The notes beneath the pieces were generated by a model. The model saw only the letters and a list, made by a program, of their open reading frames with translations, was not told where the DNA came from and ran no database searches. A DNA stretch of 64,000 nucleotides. Origin: an uncultured Alphaproteobacteria bacterium (lineage in GTDB: Bacteria; Pseudomonadota; Alphaproteobacteria; HIMB59; GCA-002718135). The translations under genes and the position numbers were made by a program. Below, in pieces: positions 29,708 through 38,521 of this stretch. Position 1 is the stretch's first letter; each line of letters begins with the position of its first letter. Location of the stretch: NCBI GenBank assembly GCA_902604905.1, contig CACLAN010000002.1, forward strand, positions 65,560 to 129,559, given 5' to 3'.

Positions 29708-30727
29708 CTACCAGCCAACCCGATCAATTATCATTTGGGCATTAGGAGCAAGTTCTGCTATTTTTATTATTGGAAGTGTATCCTCTCTAAAGCTACCCCA
29801 GCTTTGTAGTTCTTCTCCAGGCTCAATTTTTTGATTTGCTGGATACTCAAAATTTATTTCTCCGTAGAGTTTTTGTGCTTTTTCACTTGTTAAAAACTCA
29901 AGTAACTTCTGAGCTTCTTCTTTGTTACTAGAATACTTAGCTACCCCTCCACCTGAAATATTTACATGAGCTCCTCTGTCACCCTCAGCTTGATTAGGAA
30001 AAACTAATCTCACACTTTCAGCCCATTTTCTTTGTTCAGGGTCTTCTGAGAATTTCAGTTTTCCATAATAATAATTATTTATAAGAGCAAGTTCACACTC
30101 CCCTTCATGAATAGCTTTAACCTGCGCTCTATCATTGCCTTGTGGTCTTTTGGCAAAATTAGCCACCATAGCCTTAGCCCATTTTTCAGCTTCATCTTCT
30201 CCAAGCGCTGCTAAAACTGATGCCATTATTCCACGGTTATAAACGTGACTTCCAGGTCTTGAGCAAATTTTTCCCTTCCACTTGGGGTCCGCCAAATCTT
30301 CAATTCTAGTTATTTCACCTTCTGCAATCTTCTCTTTGTGAACTACAATAACTCTAGCTCTTTTGGAAAGACCAAACCATGTATTTTCAGGACTCCTCAG
30401 GTAATTAGGAATATTATTTTGTAACTGTTTTGAATCTAATGAAGAAAGTAAATCAAGATCATCATAAATATACAGTCTTCCTATATCTACCGTAAGAATA
30501 ACATCTGCTGGACTATTTTCTCCCTCAGCCTTCAGTCTCTGGGCTAAGCCTTTTTTAGAATAAACAACATTTGTTTTAATGCCAGTTTCCTCAGTAAATA
30601 GTTCTAGAAAAGGGTTAATTAAGAATGGCTGTCTATGTGAATAAATATTTATCTCTTTTGCATTTAAATACGGAGTAAAAATAAATATAAAAAATAAAAA
30701 TACAAAATGTAATAAATTAGTTTTCAT
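29708..30727 (-). CDS. Fe(III) ABC transporter substrate-binding protein, FbpA-like
   Basis: INIYSHRQPFLINPFLELFTEETGI, NNYYYGKL tyrosine cluster, GDRGAHVNISGGGV. Confidence 0.9.
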   Translation of the reverse strand: MKTNLLHFVFLFFIFIFTPYLNAKEINIYSHRQPFLINPFLELFTEETGIKTNVVYSKKGLAQRLKAEGENSPADVILTVDIGRLYIYDDLDLLSSLDSKQLQNNIPNYLRSPENTWFGLSKRARVIVVHKEKIAEGEITRIEDLADPKWKGKICSRPGSHVYNRGIMASVLAALGEDEAEKWAKAMVANFAKRPQGNDRAQVKAIHEGECELALINNYYYGKLKFSEDPEQRKWAESVRLVFPNQAEGDRGAHVNISGGGVAKYSSNKEEAQKLLEFLTSEKAQKLYGEINFEYPANQKIEPGEELQSWGSFREDTLPIIKIAELAPNAQMIIDRVGW

Positions 30728-31727
30728 TTAACGATCTCCTTTTCAGATTAATTGAGCTAAATTTAAGTTTTATTTTTAAAAACTTTCTTAAAAAATAATT
30801 TTTAATTTCAATAAATGGATTTATGTATAAATCTTTTAAATTATGACTTTCATCTTTTTGGTTCTTTTCAATTCCAAGTTCTAAAGTTTCAAATTCAACT
30901 GAATGATGAAGTGATCTAAATAGATAATCCCAAATAGCTAAAGCTGCTCCAAAGTTCTTATCATGGTGTTCTCTTGCTATAGAGTGATGTAATTGATGTT
31001 GGGCTGGAGAAATGAATATATACTCTACCCATCTCCAATATCTAATTCCTACATGCGAGTGTCGTAAATTTGATCCTAGAATATTAAAAATAAATACAAA
31101 AATGTTTACTCCAAGAACTGTATATAAGCTTACTGAATCACCAAATAAAAAAATAAAAGAAGAAATACTTATTGCTTGTGTGATTGAACTTCTAAGAGAG
31201 AAAATTATTCCCTCTAAAGGATGAGTTCTAAAAACAGTCATTGGTGTTAAAACGGTAGCAGAATGGTGCACTTTATGAAGTGACCATAAAATTGGCCATT
31301 TGTGCATAAACCTATGAACTATATATTTGCTAAAATCATCAATAGTAAATTGAAAAGTAGTGAAAGCAATTATCACAAGAATTGGAAGGGCTTCTTTAAA
31401 CATTCCAACGCTTAACCAATCAATGGTGTGAAAATAAAAGTAAAGTGCTGTAGCAATTGTTAATTGAGTAATTAAAAATGGTGAAATAGTCATCATGATT
31501 AATTGGTTGATAAGAAAAACTTTGTAGTCGGATTTTGCTGACTTAGAAAAAAATATTTTTTTATCAAAAATTTTCTTAAATGCTGCAAAAAGAGAATATT
31601 TTCTTAATAAGATAAACCATAGAAATGCAATTAATATTGAGATTCCAATGTATGCTACAAAGACTCTTTTTTTTGGATCAATAAATTGATTACCAATATT
31701 AGATAAATATTCTGTTAAAATTTCCAT
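30717..31727 (-). CDS. Sterol desaturase / fatty-acid hydroxylase family membrane protein
   Basis: His clusters HRFMH, HKVHHS, HxLHH (HQLHHS). Confidence 0.88.
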   Translation of the reverse strand: MEILTEYLSNIGNQFIDPKKRVFVAYIGISILIAFLWFILLRKYSLFAAFKKIFDKKIFFSKSAKSDYKVFLINQLIMMTISPFLITQLTIATALYFYFHTIDWLSVGMFKEALPILVIIAFTTFQFTIDDFSKYIVHRFMHKWPILWSLHKVHHSATVLTPMTVFRTHPLEGIIFSLRSSITQAISISSFIFLFGDSVSLYTVLGVNIFVFIFNILGSNLRHSHVGIRYWRWVEYIFISPAQHQLHHSIAREHHDKNFGAALAIWDYLFRSLHHSVEFETLELGIEKNQKDESHNLKDLYINPFIEIKNYFLRKFLKIKLKFSSINLKRRSLNEN

Positions 31728-31739
31728 TCCAGTTTAGCA

Positions 31740-31763
31740 GTGTGGCTTTATACAAAGCCACAC
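31740..31763. terminator. 10-bp perfect inverted repeat between DUF4856 gene and sterol desaturase gene
   Basis: GTGTGGCTTT-ATAC-AAAGCCACAC; no strong flanking U-tract on the minus strand. Confidence 0.55.
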
Positions 31764-31775
31764 CATAATATTCAA

Positions 31776-33155
31776 TTAATCGTTTTCAGCTGAGTCAGAG
31801 CTTCCCATAGAACCAGCAAGCTCCTCCATTGCAGCTAATTGATCATTGTTTCTTGCAGTAATACCAAACTCATCAACCATCATTTTTTGAATTTTAAGCA
31901 TATGAAGTTTAAACTCACTCCACTCCTGTGCTTGGTCTTTTATGAAATTACCACTAGAGTCAACACCTACAACCTGTGATGCATTTAAGAGAACCGGGCC
32001 AAAACCCATCATTCGGTTCATCTTAACAGCAGTTTCTCCAAGATCTCCAGGACCACACTGTAGAGCTAATGCAAAACCTTTAAGTTCACCCCAATGTTTA
32101 GCATATTTTCTAAAAGCTTCTTCAGTATCACCATTGGCATCCATGATTGTTTCAAGTGCAACAATATCTTTGTAGGTAGATCCAGCATATTTAAAGACGG
32201 ACTCAGCAATAACTTTTTGCCAGTTATCTCTAATCACATCTCTTGCAGCTAACATGTCAGTTCTTTCAGAAAAATTTAAGTTTCTTCCATCAGCATCTCT
32301 AATAACTTTTCGTCCATCAATAAATGCTTGATTAATAGTTGCAAGATAATCAGTCTTACCACCTTTATCATAACTTGAAGCATAGTAAGCGTGTGCAAAA
32401 GTCATCTCAGAATATAGATCAACAACACCATCCCCGTTAAAGTCTGCAGATGCTAAATCTTTTTTCTTAGCAACATTATAGTTGTCCTCAGCTGAGAGAG
32501 TTAGTGCGTGAGCAGCAGATCCCCAATAACCAAATGCCTCATCCCAACTATGCTCCTTACCAGTGTAGTAAGCCCCTTCTTTATAAGGTGCATTATTTGG
32601 TTTTTGACCAATTTCCATTTTACTACCAAGATAACTGTTTACAGCTTGATTATAAAAAACAGCTCCCATAGCAAACTTTGATATTAATTGAGTGTAATCA
32701 AAACCAGTAGATGGATCAAAACCACCTTCAACTTGACTTGCCTTAAGCATCATATGTTCAATAGCTTCTGGACCTGTTAGATTACCCCAACCAGGAATAT
32801 ATCCTTTGTACATTTTACCCGAAAGGTTTCCACTACCTATTTCTGAAACCATGGTTTGTTTAACTGGAAAACCATCAGCAGATTTAGGAGCTATTATTTC
32901 TAAACCATCTTCTCCATTGTAATAGGACATCATTTTATCTAGATCACCTGTTTTCACTAAAGCTTTTAAACTGTCATGTAAAACTTGTCTGGCCATCTGA
33001 CCTGTATATTTCACTGAGTTTGTTTTATCGCCGTCATAACCTTTTAAAGTAATAGGGTAAGGTCCATAAACTTCTGGACCATGACCATCTGCAAAAGATT
33101 TAGAAAAGCTGAAAGAAAAAACTAAAGCAGTAGCAATGAGTAATATTTTTTTCAT
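31776..33155 (-). CDS. DUF4856-like secreted protein with EF-hand-like Asp loop
   Basis: Signal peptide; YTGQMARQVLHDSLKALV; DFNGDGVVDLYSE resembles a Ca-binding loop. Confidence 0.65.
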   Translation of the reverse strand: MKKILLIATALVFSFSFSKSFADGHGPEVYGPYPITLKGYDGDKTNSVKYTGQMARQVLHDSLKALVKTGDLDKMMSYYNGEDGLEIIAPKSADGFPVKQTMVSEIGSGNLSGKMYKGYIPGWGNLTGPEAIEHMMLKASQVEGGFDPSTGFDYTQLISKFAMGAVFYNQAVNSYLGSKMEIGQKPNNAPYKEGAYYTGKEHSWDEAFGYWGSAAHALTLSAEDNYNVAKKKDLASADFNGDGVVDLYSEMTFAHAYYASSYDKGGKTDYLATINQAFIDGRKVIRDADGRNLNFSERTDMLAARDVIRDNWQKVIAESVFKYAGSTYKDIVALETIMDANGDTEEAFRKYAKHWGELKGFALALQCGPGDLGETAVKMNRMMGFGPVLLNASQVVGVDSSGNFIKDQAQEWSEFKLHMLKIQKMMVDEFGITARNNDQLAAMEELAGSMGSSDSAEND

Positions 33156-33190
33156 GTATATTTTCCTTAATTGTAAATTTTTTCTTAGTT

Positions 33191-33265
33191 TAAGGGTGTG
33201 GAGATGAGTTGAAACTCGTTTGGTTAAGATGCGCCCTTACCTTTAAAAAGATTAATCATCTCCAC
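33191..33265 (-). ncRNA. Predicted pseudoknotted leader RNA / structured element
   Basis: GTGGAGATGA/TCATCTCCAC (33198-33207 with 33256-33265) crosses TAAGGG/CCCTTA (33191-33196 with 33234-33239). Confidence 0.45.
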
Positions 33266-33397
33266 GTCCTATTACTAAGGATCTATGATGCTTTTATAAT
33301 AATTTAAAAAACAGATTTTTTTATTTTATTTACCAAGTGTTTATAGGCTATATCGGATGTATTTAGATTTATTCTAATTTAAAGGTTTTTAAAAATA

Positions 33398-33454
33398 GGT
33401 GGTTAGAAATCGTAATATTAAATGTGAGTTATAATGTTATAAAAACTAACCACC
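33398..33454. repeat. 9-bp inverted repeat in noncoding interval
   Basis: GGTGGTTAG (33398-33406) ... CTAACCACC (33446-33454). Confidence 0.5.
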
Positions 33455-33588
33455 ATGGAACGGAAGTAGATTTGTTTATAGGTAAAAATTAATTTTTATG
33501 TCAAAAAAAATTATTTTGATATTATAAAATAGATATTTGAGAATTTTAGAACTATTCTAATTAAAAGTAATAGACTTTAATTCTAGGT

Positions 33589-33606
33589 GGGGCCTCAGAG
33601 GGCCCC
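33589..33606 (-). terminator. GC-rich hairpin 3' of hsp20
   Basis: GGGGCC-TCAGAG-GGCCCC just downstream of the hsp20 stop on the minus strand. Confidence 0.5.
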
Positions 33607-33615
33607 TATCCAAGA

Positions 33616-34053
33616 CTATTTTATAGAAATAAGTCTAGCTTTCTTTTCTTCTGGTATAATTCTCTCAAGATCAATTGTTAAAAGTCCATTAATTAATTCA
33701 GCATCCTTAACTTTGATGTCTTCTGAAATAGTGAACGATCTTTCAAACTGTCTGGTTGAGATTCCTTTATGAATTACTCCATTACCATTATCATTAACCA
33801 CTTTTTCTTTTGGTTTATTTCTAACAGTAAGATTATTTTCTTTTAATTCAATCTCAATGTCTTCTTTACTATATCCAGCAAGAGCAACTTCAATTTTATA
33901 ATTGTGATCATCAACTCTATGAATATTGTAAGGTGGATAGTTTGTATTGTAACGTTCAGTGGATTCTAACATTCTATCAAATTCATCGAAAATCGAATCA
34001 AATCCAACAGAAAATGGTCTTAGAGAATTCCAAACGGATAGGTTTCTAGTCAT
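33616..34053 (-). CDS. Hsp20/alpha-crystallin small heat shock protein (start at MTRNLSVW)
   Basis: NIHRVDDHNYKIEVALAGYSKEDIEIELKENNLTV, GLLTIDLER; AAGGAG Shine-Dalgarno upstream of internal Met. Confidence 0.9.
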   Translation of the reverse strand: MTRNLSVWNSLRPFSVGFDSIFDEFDRMLESTERYNTNYPPYNIHRVDDHNYKIEVALAGYSKEDIEIELKENNLTVRNKPKEKVVNDNGNGVIHKGISTRQFERSFTISEDIKVKDAELINGLLTIDLERIIPEEKKARLISIK

Positions 34054-34057
34054 AATA

Positions 34058-34121
34058 ACTCCTTTATAAGCAAGTATTAATGTCGGCACCCACAATGGCA
34101 TACTGACAATAATAATGTGGG
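34058..34121 (-). promoter_or_regulatory. ROSE-like RNA thermometer candidate in hsp20 5' UTR
   Basis: Minus strand ACTTGCTT-ATA-AAGGAGT can pair around the SD with one bulged G; second upstream hairpin CCCACA/TGTGGG. Confidence 0.5.
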
Positions 34122-34149
34122 GATGATTATGATTAATTCAAGTATGTAA

Positions 34150-34806
34150 TTATTTTTTTCTTATAAAGGATAAGCCATCTGATAACGGTAAAAGAGAAAA
34201 GTCTACACGAGTATCATTTTGGATTTTTGTATTTAACTCTCTTATGGTATTTGTTTGAGAATCGTTTTTTTTCTCATCAGCAACATCACCATGCCAAAGC
34301 ATGTTATCTATAATTATAATGCCGTTTGATGGAACAAGGCTTAAAGATAATTCATAATAATTAGGATAATTATTTTTGTCAGCATCTATGAAGATGAAAT
34401 CATAAGAATGTTGACGGTCTATCATACTTTGCATTATTTCAACCCCATCACCGATAATAGATTCGATTTTTGAACTCATATTATCTAGATCCCAATATTT
34501 TTTAGCTAATGATAGAAATTCGTCTGAATTATCAATTGTTGTGATTTTTCCTTCTGCTGACAAACCTCTTGCAATAAATAAAGTGCTCATGCCAGTAAAT
34601 CTTCCAACTTCTAGACAAGATTTTGCTTTCGATAATTTTGTGATTATTTCTAAAAACTGACCTTGTTCTTTTGCAATTTGCATTTGAGATACACCCCCAA
34701 GCTTAGATGTTTCATCTGCCAGATCGTCAATTATTTTATCTTTTCTATAACCTACGTTTTGTAGATATTTTACTAAGCTTTCATCTATTTTAGTTTGTGT
34801 ACTCAT
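34150..34806 (-). CDS. Class I SAM-dependent O-methyltransferase (CCoAOMT-like)
   Basis: CLEVGRFTGMSTLFIARGL, DFIFIDADKNNYPNYYE, GIIIIDNMLWHGDV. Confidence 0.88.
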   Translation of the reverse strand: MSTQTKIDESLVKYLQNVGYRKDKIIDDLADETSKLGGVSQMQIAKEQGQFLEIITKLSKAKSCLEVGRFTGMSTLFIARGLSAEGKITTIDNSDEFLSLAKKYWDLDNMSSKIESIIGDGVEIMQSMIDRQHSYDFIFIDADKNNYPNYYELSLSLVPSNGIIIIDNMLWHGDVADEKKNDSQTNTIRELNTKIQNDTRVDFSLLPLSDGLSFIRKK

Positions 34807-36119
34807 TAATTAATGTACTCATAAACTTGTGGTAATTTTTTTATTTCTTTATCTGAAATTGTAAAACAATCTTTTATTCTTTCTTCCAATTCTTTTGAAT
34901 CATCTTCTAGGTTTGAGTGTAATTGCAATAATGGTTTCGTGCTATCAATTTTTTCACCAACAGAAATAACACTATCATATCCTACACCATAATTTATTTT
35001 ATCAGAAACTTGTTTACGTCCTCCGCCAAGCTCTATTAAAATTAAACCTAATTCTCTTGTATGAATTTTTTCGATCCAACCTTCTTTATCAGAAAAAATA
35101 TCTCTAACTGTTGACTCATTATGTAAATCTGTTTCGTAAGTTGATAAAATATTTTTTGGTCCTCCCAAAGCTGAAGTCATCTTTTCAAATTTTTCTGCTG
35201 CTTCTCCATTTGAAAGAACCTCTTCAATTTTTTTAAGAGCATCTTCTTTAGAGATTTTATGGACCATCATTAAAAGTGAAGAGATTAATTCATTCGTGAT
35301 TTTTTCTAAGCGATTATCTTTAATTTCATTTTTTAAATATTTTATACACTCTAACATTTCTAAAGTATGACCTGCGCTTTTTCCTAAGACTTGATTCATA
35401 TCTGTAATTATAGCTTCGCATTTAAGCCCGGCTCCCTTTGCAACACTAACTAAAGATTGTGATAATTCTCTTGATATCTCTATAGTGCTATTAAAAGATC
35501 CGTTCCCAACTTTTACATCGAGAATAAGTGACTTAAGCCCAGAGGCAATTTTCTTAGATAAAATGGAGGAGGTAATTAATGGTAATGATTCCACTGTTCC
35601 AACTATATCTCTTATGGAATAAAGTTTTTTATCAGCAGGTGCTAAGTTTGATGTTTGACCAATTATGGCACAACCAACTTCTTTAACTACTTTCTTAAAC
35701 ATATCTAAATTAGGTTGTGTGTTATATCCTGGGATTGAATCGAATTTATCTAATGTTCCGCCTGTATGACCTAGTCCTCTTCCAGAAATCATAGGAACAT
35801 ATAAACCGCATGCAGCTAATATTGGTGCTAATACAATGCTAGTTTTGTCACCAACTCCACCAGTTGAATGTTTATCACAAACAAGTTCACTATCAACCGT
35901 GTCTGACCAATTTATTGTATCACCTGAGTTTGTCATTGCTTCGGTTAAATAAACTGTCTCTTCTGGAATCATGCCATTAGAAAATATGGCCATACTCATT
36001 GCAGCAATTTGAGGGTCAGAAAAAGATCCGTCTGTTAAACCTTTTACAAATTCATTAATTTCTTCTTTTGATAGAGATTTTTTATCTCTTTTTTTTCTAA
36101 TTATTTCTTGAGGAATCAT
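34806..36119 (-). CDS. deoA: Thymidine phosphorylase
   Basis: CDKHSTGGVGDKTSI, SGRGLGHTGGTLDK, GNGSF motifs. Confidence 0.9.
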   Translation of the reverse strand: MIPQEIIRKKRDKKSLSKEEINEFVKGLTDGSFSDPQIAAMSMAIFSNGMIPEETVYLTEAMTNSGDTINWSDTVDSELVCDKHSTGGVGDKTSIVLAPILAACGLYVPMISGRGLGHTGGTLDKFDSIPGYNTQPNLDMFKKVVKEVGCAIIGQTSNLAPADKKLYSIRDIVGTVESLPLITSSILSKKIASGLKSLILDVKVGNGSFNSTIEISRELSQSLVSVAKGAGLKCEAIITDMNQVLGKSAGHTLEMLECIKYLKNEIKDNRLEKITNELISSLLMMVHKISKEDALKKIEEVLSNGEAAEKFEKMTSALGGPKNILSTYETDLHNESTVRDIFSDKEGWIEKIHTRELGLILIELGGGRKQVSDKINYGVGYDSVISVGEKIDSTKPLLQLHSNLEDDSKELEERIKDCFTISDKEIKKLPQVYEYIN

Positions 36120-36927
36120 CGAATTGAACTTCGCGTATAAACTGTTTAATTAAATTTAACACATTGTTCTCTGCTAAGCTTGCGTTTTCTAAAGTTTCTT
36201 GATGGCTTAGTTTTGTTTTATTCATTCCTGCAGCTAAGTTTGTAATTACACTTATTCCAATCACAGGTAAGCTACAATGATTTGCAACTAATACTTCTGG
36301 CACTGTTGACATTCCAACCGCATTTCCACCAATTACTTTTAAGGCATTGATTTCAGCTGGTGTTTCAAAGTTAGGGCCTGAATACATGCAATAAATTCCT
36401 TCATATAATTTTTGATTCGTTTTTTTAGCTATATCAATTAATTGTTCTCTATAAAATTTATGGTATCCATCACTCATATCATGAAAGCGTGGGCCGTAAC
36501 TTTCTGCATTGGCACCAATAAGTGGATTAAAGCCACTCCAATTGATATGATCCTTAATTGCCATTAAACTGCCTGCTGGCATATTCTCATCAAGACTTCC
36601 AGCAGCATTAGTTACAATTAAAAGTTTAGATCCAATATCTTTTAAAACACGTATTGGGGCTGCTAAACTTTGTGGATTATGTCCTTCATAAATATGTGAT
36701 CTACCATACATGCAAACGACATTTAAATTATTAATTTTTCCTAAGACTAACTTTCCAGCGTGTCCTTTTACAGTTGGTTGAGGAAAATCTTCTAATTCCT
36801 CATATGATACTGATTCTATAATATCTTGATCATCAAAAAAATTTGTTAACCCACTTCCTAAAATTACAGCTACGTCGGGCGAATTATTATTTGTTATTTC
36901 TAAAAATTTTTTAGATGATGGGAGCAT
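36097..36927 (-). CDS. Purine-nucleoside phosphorylase
   Basis: AVILGSGL, GRSHIYEGH, VTNAAGSL, YSGPNFETPAEI, VGMSTVPEV. Confidence 0.9.
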   Translation of the reverse strand: MLPSSKKFLEITNNNSPDVAVILGSGLTNFFDDQDIIESVSYEELEDFPQPTVKGHAGKLVLGKINNLNVVCMYGRSHIYEGHNPQSLAAPIRVLKDIGSKLLIVTNAAGSLDENMPAGSLMAIKDHINWSGFNPLIGANAESYGPRFHDMSDGYHKFYREQLIDIAKKTNQKLYEGIYCMYSGPNFETPAEINALKVIGGNAVGMSTVPEVLVANHCSLPVIGISVITNLAAGMNKTKLSHQETLENASLAENNVLNLIKQFIREVQFDDSSRNN

Positions 36928-37343
36928 TAAAGATTTTCTGGACCAAAAGAATCTGGAAGTAATTCTTCAAGAGTTGAAGTTTTCATATGCCCTTTTTCAT
37001 TACACATATGGATTTTAGTATCTAATGACGCAAATTCTCTTAATCGCTGTCTACATCCTCCACAAGGTGAACATAATAAATCTCCGGAACCAATAACCAC
37101 GACTTCTAAAATTTTTTTACTTCCATGTGAAATCATATTGCCAATTGCAGTTGCTTCGGCGCACTGTGATTGAGGGTATGCCGCATTTTCTACATTACAC
37201 CCTGAAATAATTTGGTTATCTTCAGTAAGAAAAGCTGCGCCTACTTTAAAATGTGAATAAGGAACATGAGCTTGTTCTCTAACTTTTTTTGCAGCCTCAA
37301 ATAAGCTATCAAAATTTTCTGAAACCATATTCTTTTTTAACAT
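36927..37343 (-). CDS. cdd: Cytidine deaminase
   Basis: VPYSHFKVGAAF, GCNVENAAYPQSQCAEATAI, CSPCGGCRQRL. Confidence 0.92.
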   Translation of the reverse strand: MLKKNMVSENFDSLFEAAKKVREQAHVPYSHFKVGAAFLTEDNQIISGCNVENAAYPQSQCAEATAIGNMISHGSKKILEVVVIGSGDLLCSPCGGCRQRLREFASLDTKIHMCNEKGHMKTSTLEELLPDSFGPENL

Positions 37344-37369
37344 GAAATTACTAAAAAAATTATTTATTT

Positions 37370-38521
37370 CTAAATCTTAAACAATTCTTGAGACAAATCA
37401 GGAAGTTCATCTCCCCAAAAAACTTCTTTGCGCAAAAATTCTGGATCTTGGTTAAAACAAACAGACATTGCTGAATTATAAACGGCTCTTGAGTCAATTG
37501 TGGAGTTTAGATCTCTTCCTTCAAATAATTCTTTCTTTTTCAATCCAGGCCAATCTGTATAAACTTGGGATTTTTTTAGTAAGCCGCCAGCCATTAGTAT
37601 TGCGCTTCCGTATCCATGTTCAGTACCATAGCCTCCATTTTGTTTTATAGTTCGGCCAAATTCTGTCAAAGTTAAAATTAGAGTATTATCAAACGCTTGG
37701 CCAAGATTTTCATGCAAAATTGTAACAATTTTATTTACCTCTTCAAGTTCATCGGCATGAGCTCCATCAACACCTCCTTGAGCAGCATGGGTATCAAAAC
37801 CATCTAAATCAAACACAGCAACTCGAGGACCACTTTGATCTTTTAATTGTTTAGCAGCTTCAAGAGCAAGTTTTCTTCTATCGTCAGAGTCAGTAGCTAT
37901 TTGCATGGACAATGGTCTTTGTCTAATTGTATCAAGTGTCGATTTAATTAGCTCATTATGCTCACCTTTAAATTCATTATAAATTTGATCTATTAAATTC
38001 GTTTCAACAAAATCTGGTGATGGAAAAAAATTATTATTTTGTGGCACACCTCTTAATAAAAGTGGCATTGGTAATGATATAGCCAAACCTTTTCCTATAA
38101 TATTCGAAGCTAATAATCCCCTTCCAAGCCATCCTGTTTTTTCTTTGTATGGAATGTGAGCTCCGGTTTCCATTAAATTTTGACCATCAAAATGAGATCT
38201 ACCTGTGTAAGGAATATTTGTTGCATGAACAAATGCCGCTTGATTAGTTTGCCAGAGCTTATGAAAAATTTCTAATTTAGGATGAAGACCAAAATCACTA
38301 TTTAAATTAAGAACGTCTTCCAAAATAAGTTTTCTTCTTAATTTTTTTAGACGTTTATCTCCAATTACAGGAACAGCTGTTAAACCGTCCATCCCTCCGC
38401 GAAGTGATATAATAATTAAATTTTTTTTCTGCATTGAAGCAAAACTAATTTTTGGAAAATATCCTGAAAGAAATAGTGTTGTTGATCCTCCAATTAAAAA
38501 ATTTCTTCTTGTGCAGTTCAT
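37370..38521 (-). CDS. DUF1501 protein
   Basis: RRNFLIGGSTTLFLSGY Tat-like start, LRGGMDGL, TEFGRTIKQNGGYGTEHGYGSA. Confidence 0.88.
   Translation of the reverse strand: MNCTRRNFLIGGSTTLFLSGYFPKISFASMQKKNLIIISLRGGMDGLTAVPVIGDKRLKKLRRKLILEDVLNLNSDFGLHPKLEIFHKLWQTNQAAFVHATNIPYTGRSHFDGQNLMETGAHIPYKEKTGWLGRGLLASNIIGKGLAISLPMPLLLRGVPQNNNFFPSPDFVETNLIDQIYNEFKGEHNELIKSTLDTIRQRPLSMQIATDSDDRRKLALEAAKQLKDQSGPRVAVFDLDGFDTHAAQGGVDGAHADELEEVNKIVTILHENLGQAFDNTLILTLTEFGRTIKQNGGYGTEHGYGSAILMAGGLLKKSQVYTDWPGLKKKELFEGRDLNSTIDSRAVYNSAMSVCFNQDPEFLRKEVFWGDELPDLSQELFKI

Noticed and set aside
33198-33265. tRNA-like cloverleaf reading of the structured element
   Set aside because: Stem ends resemble an acceptor stem, but length is about 68 nt, the T-loop/T-stem register fails and there is no credible D-arm; kept as a generic structured RNA.
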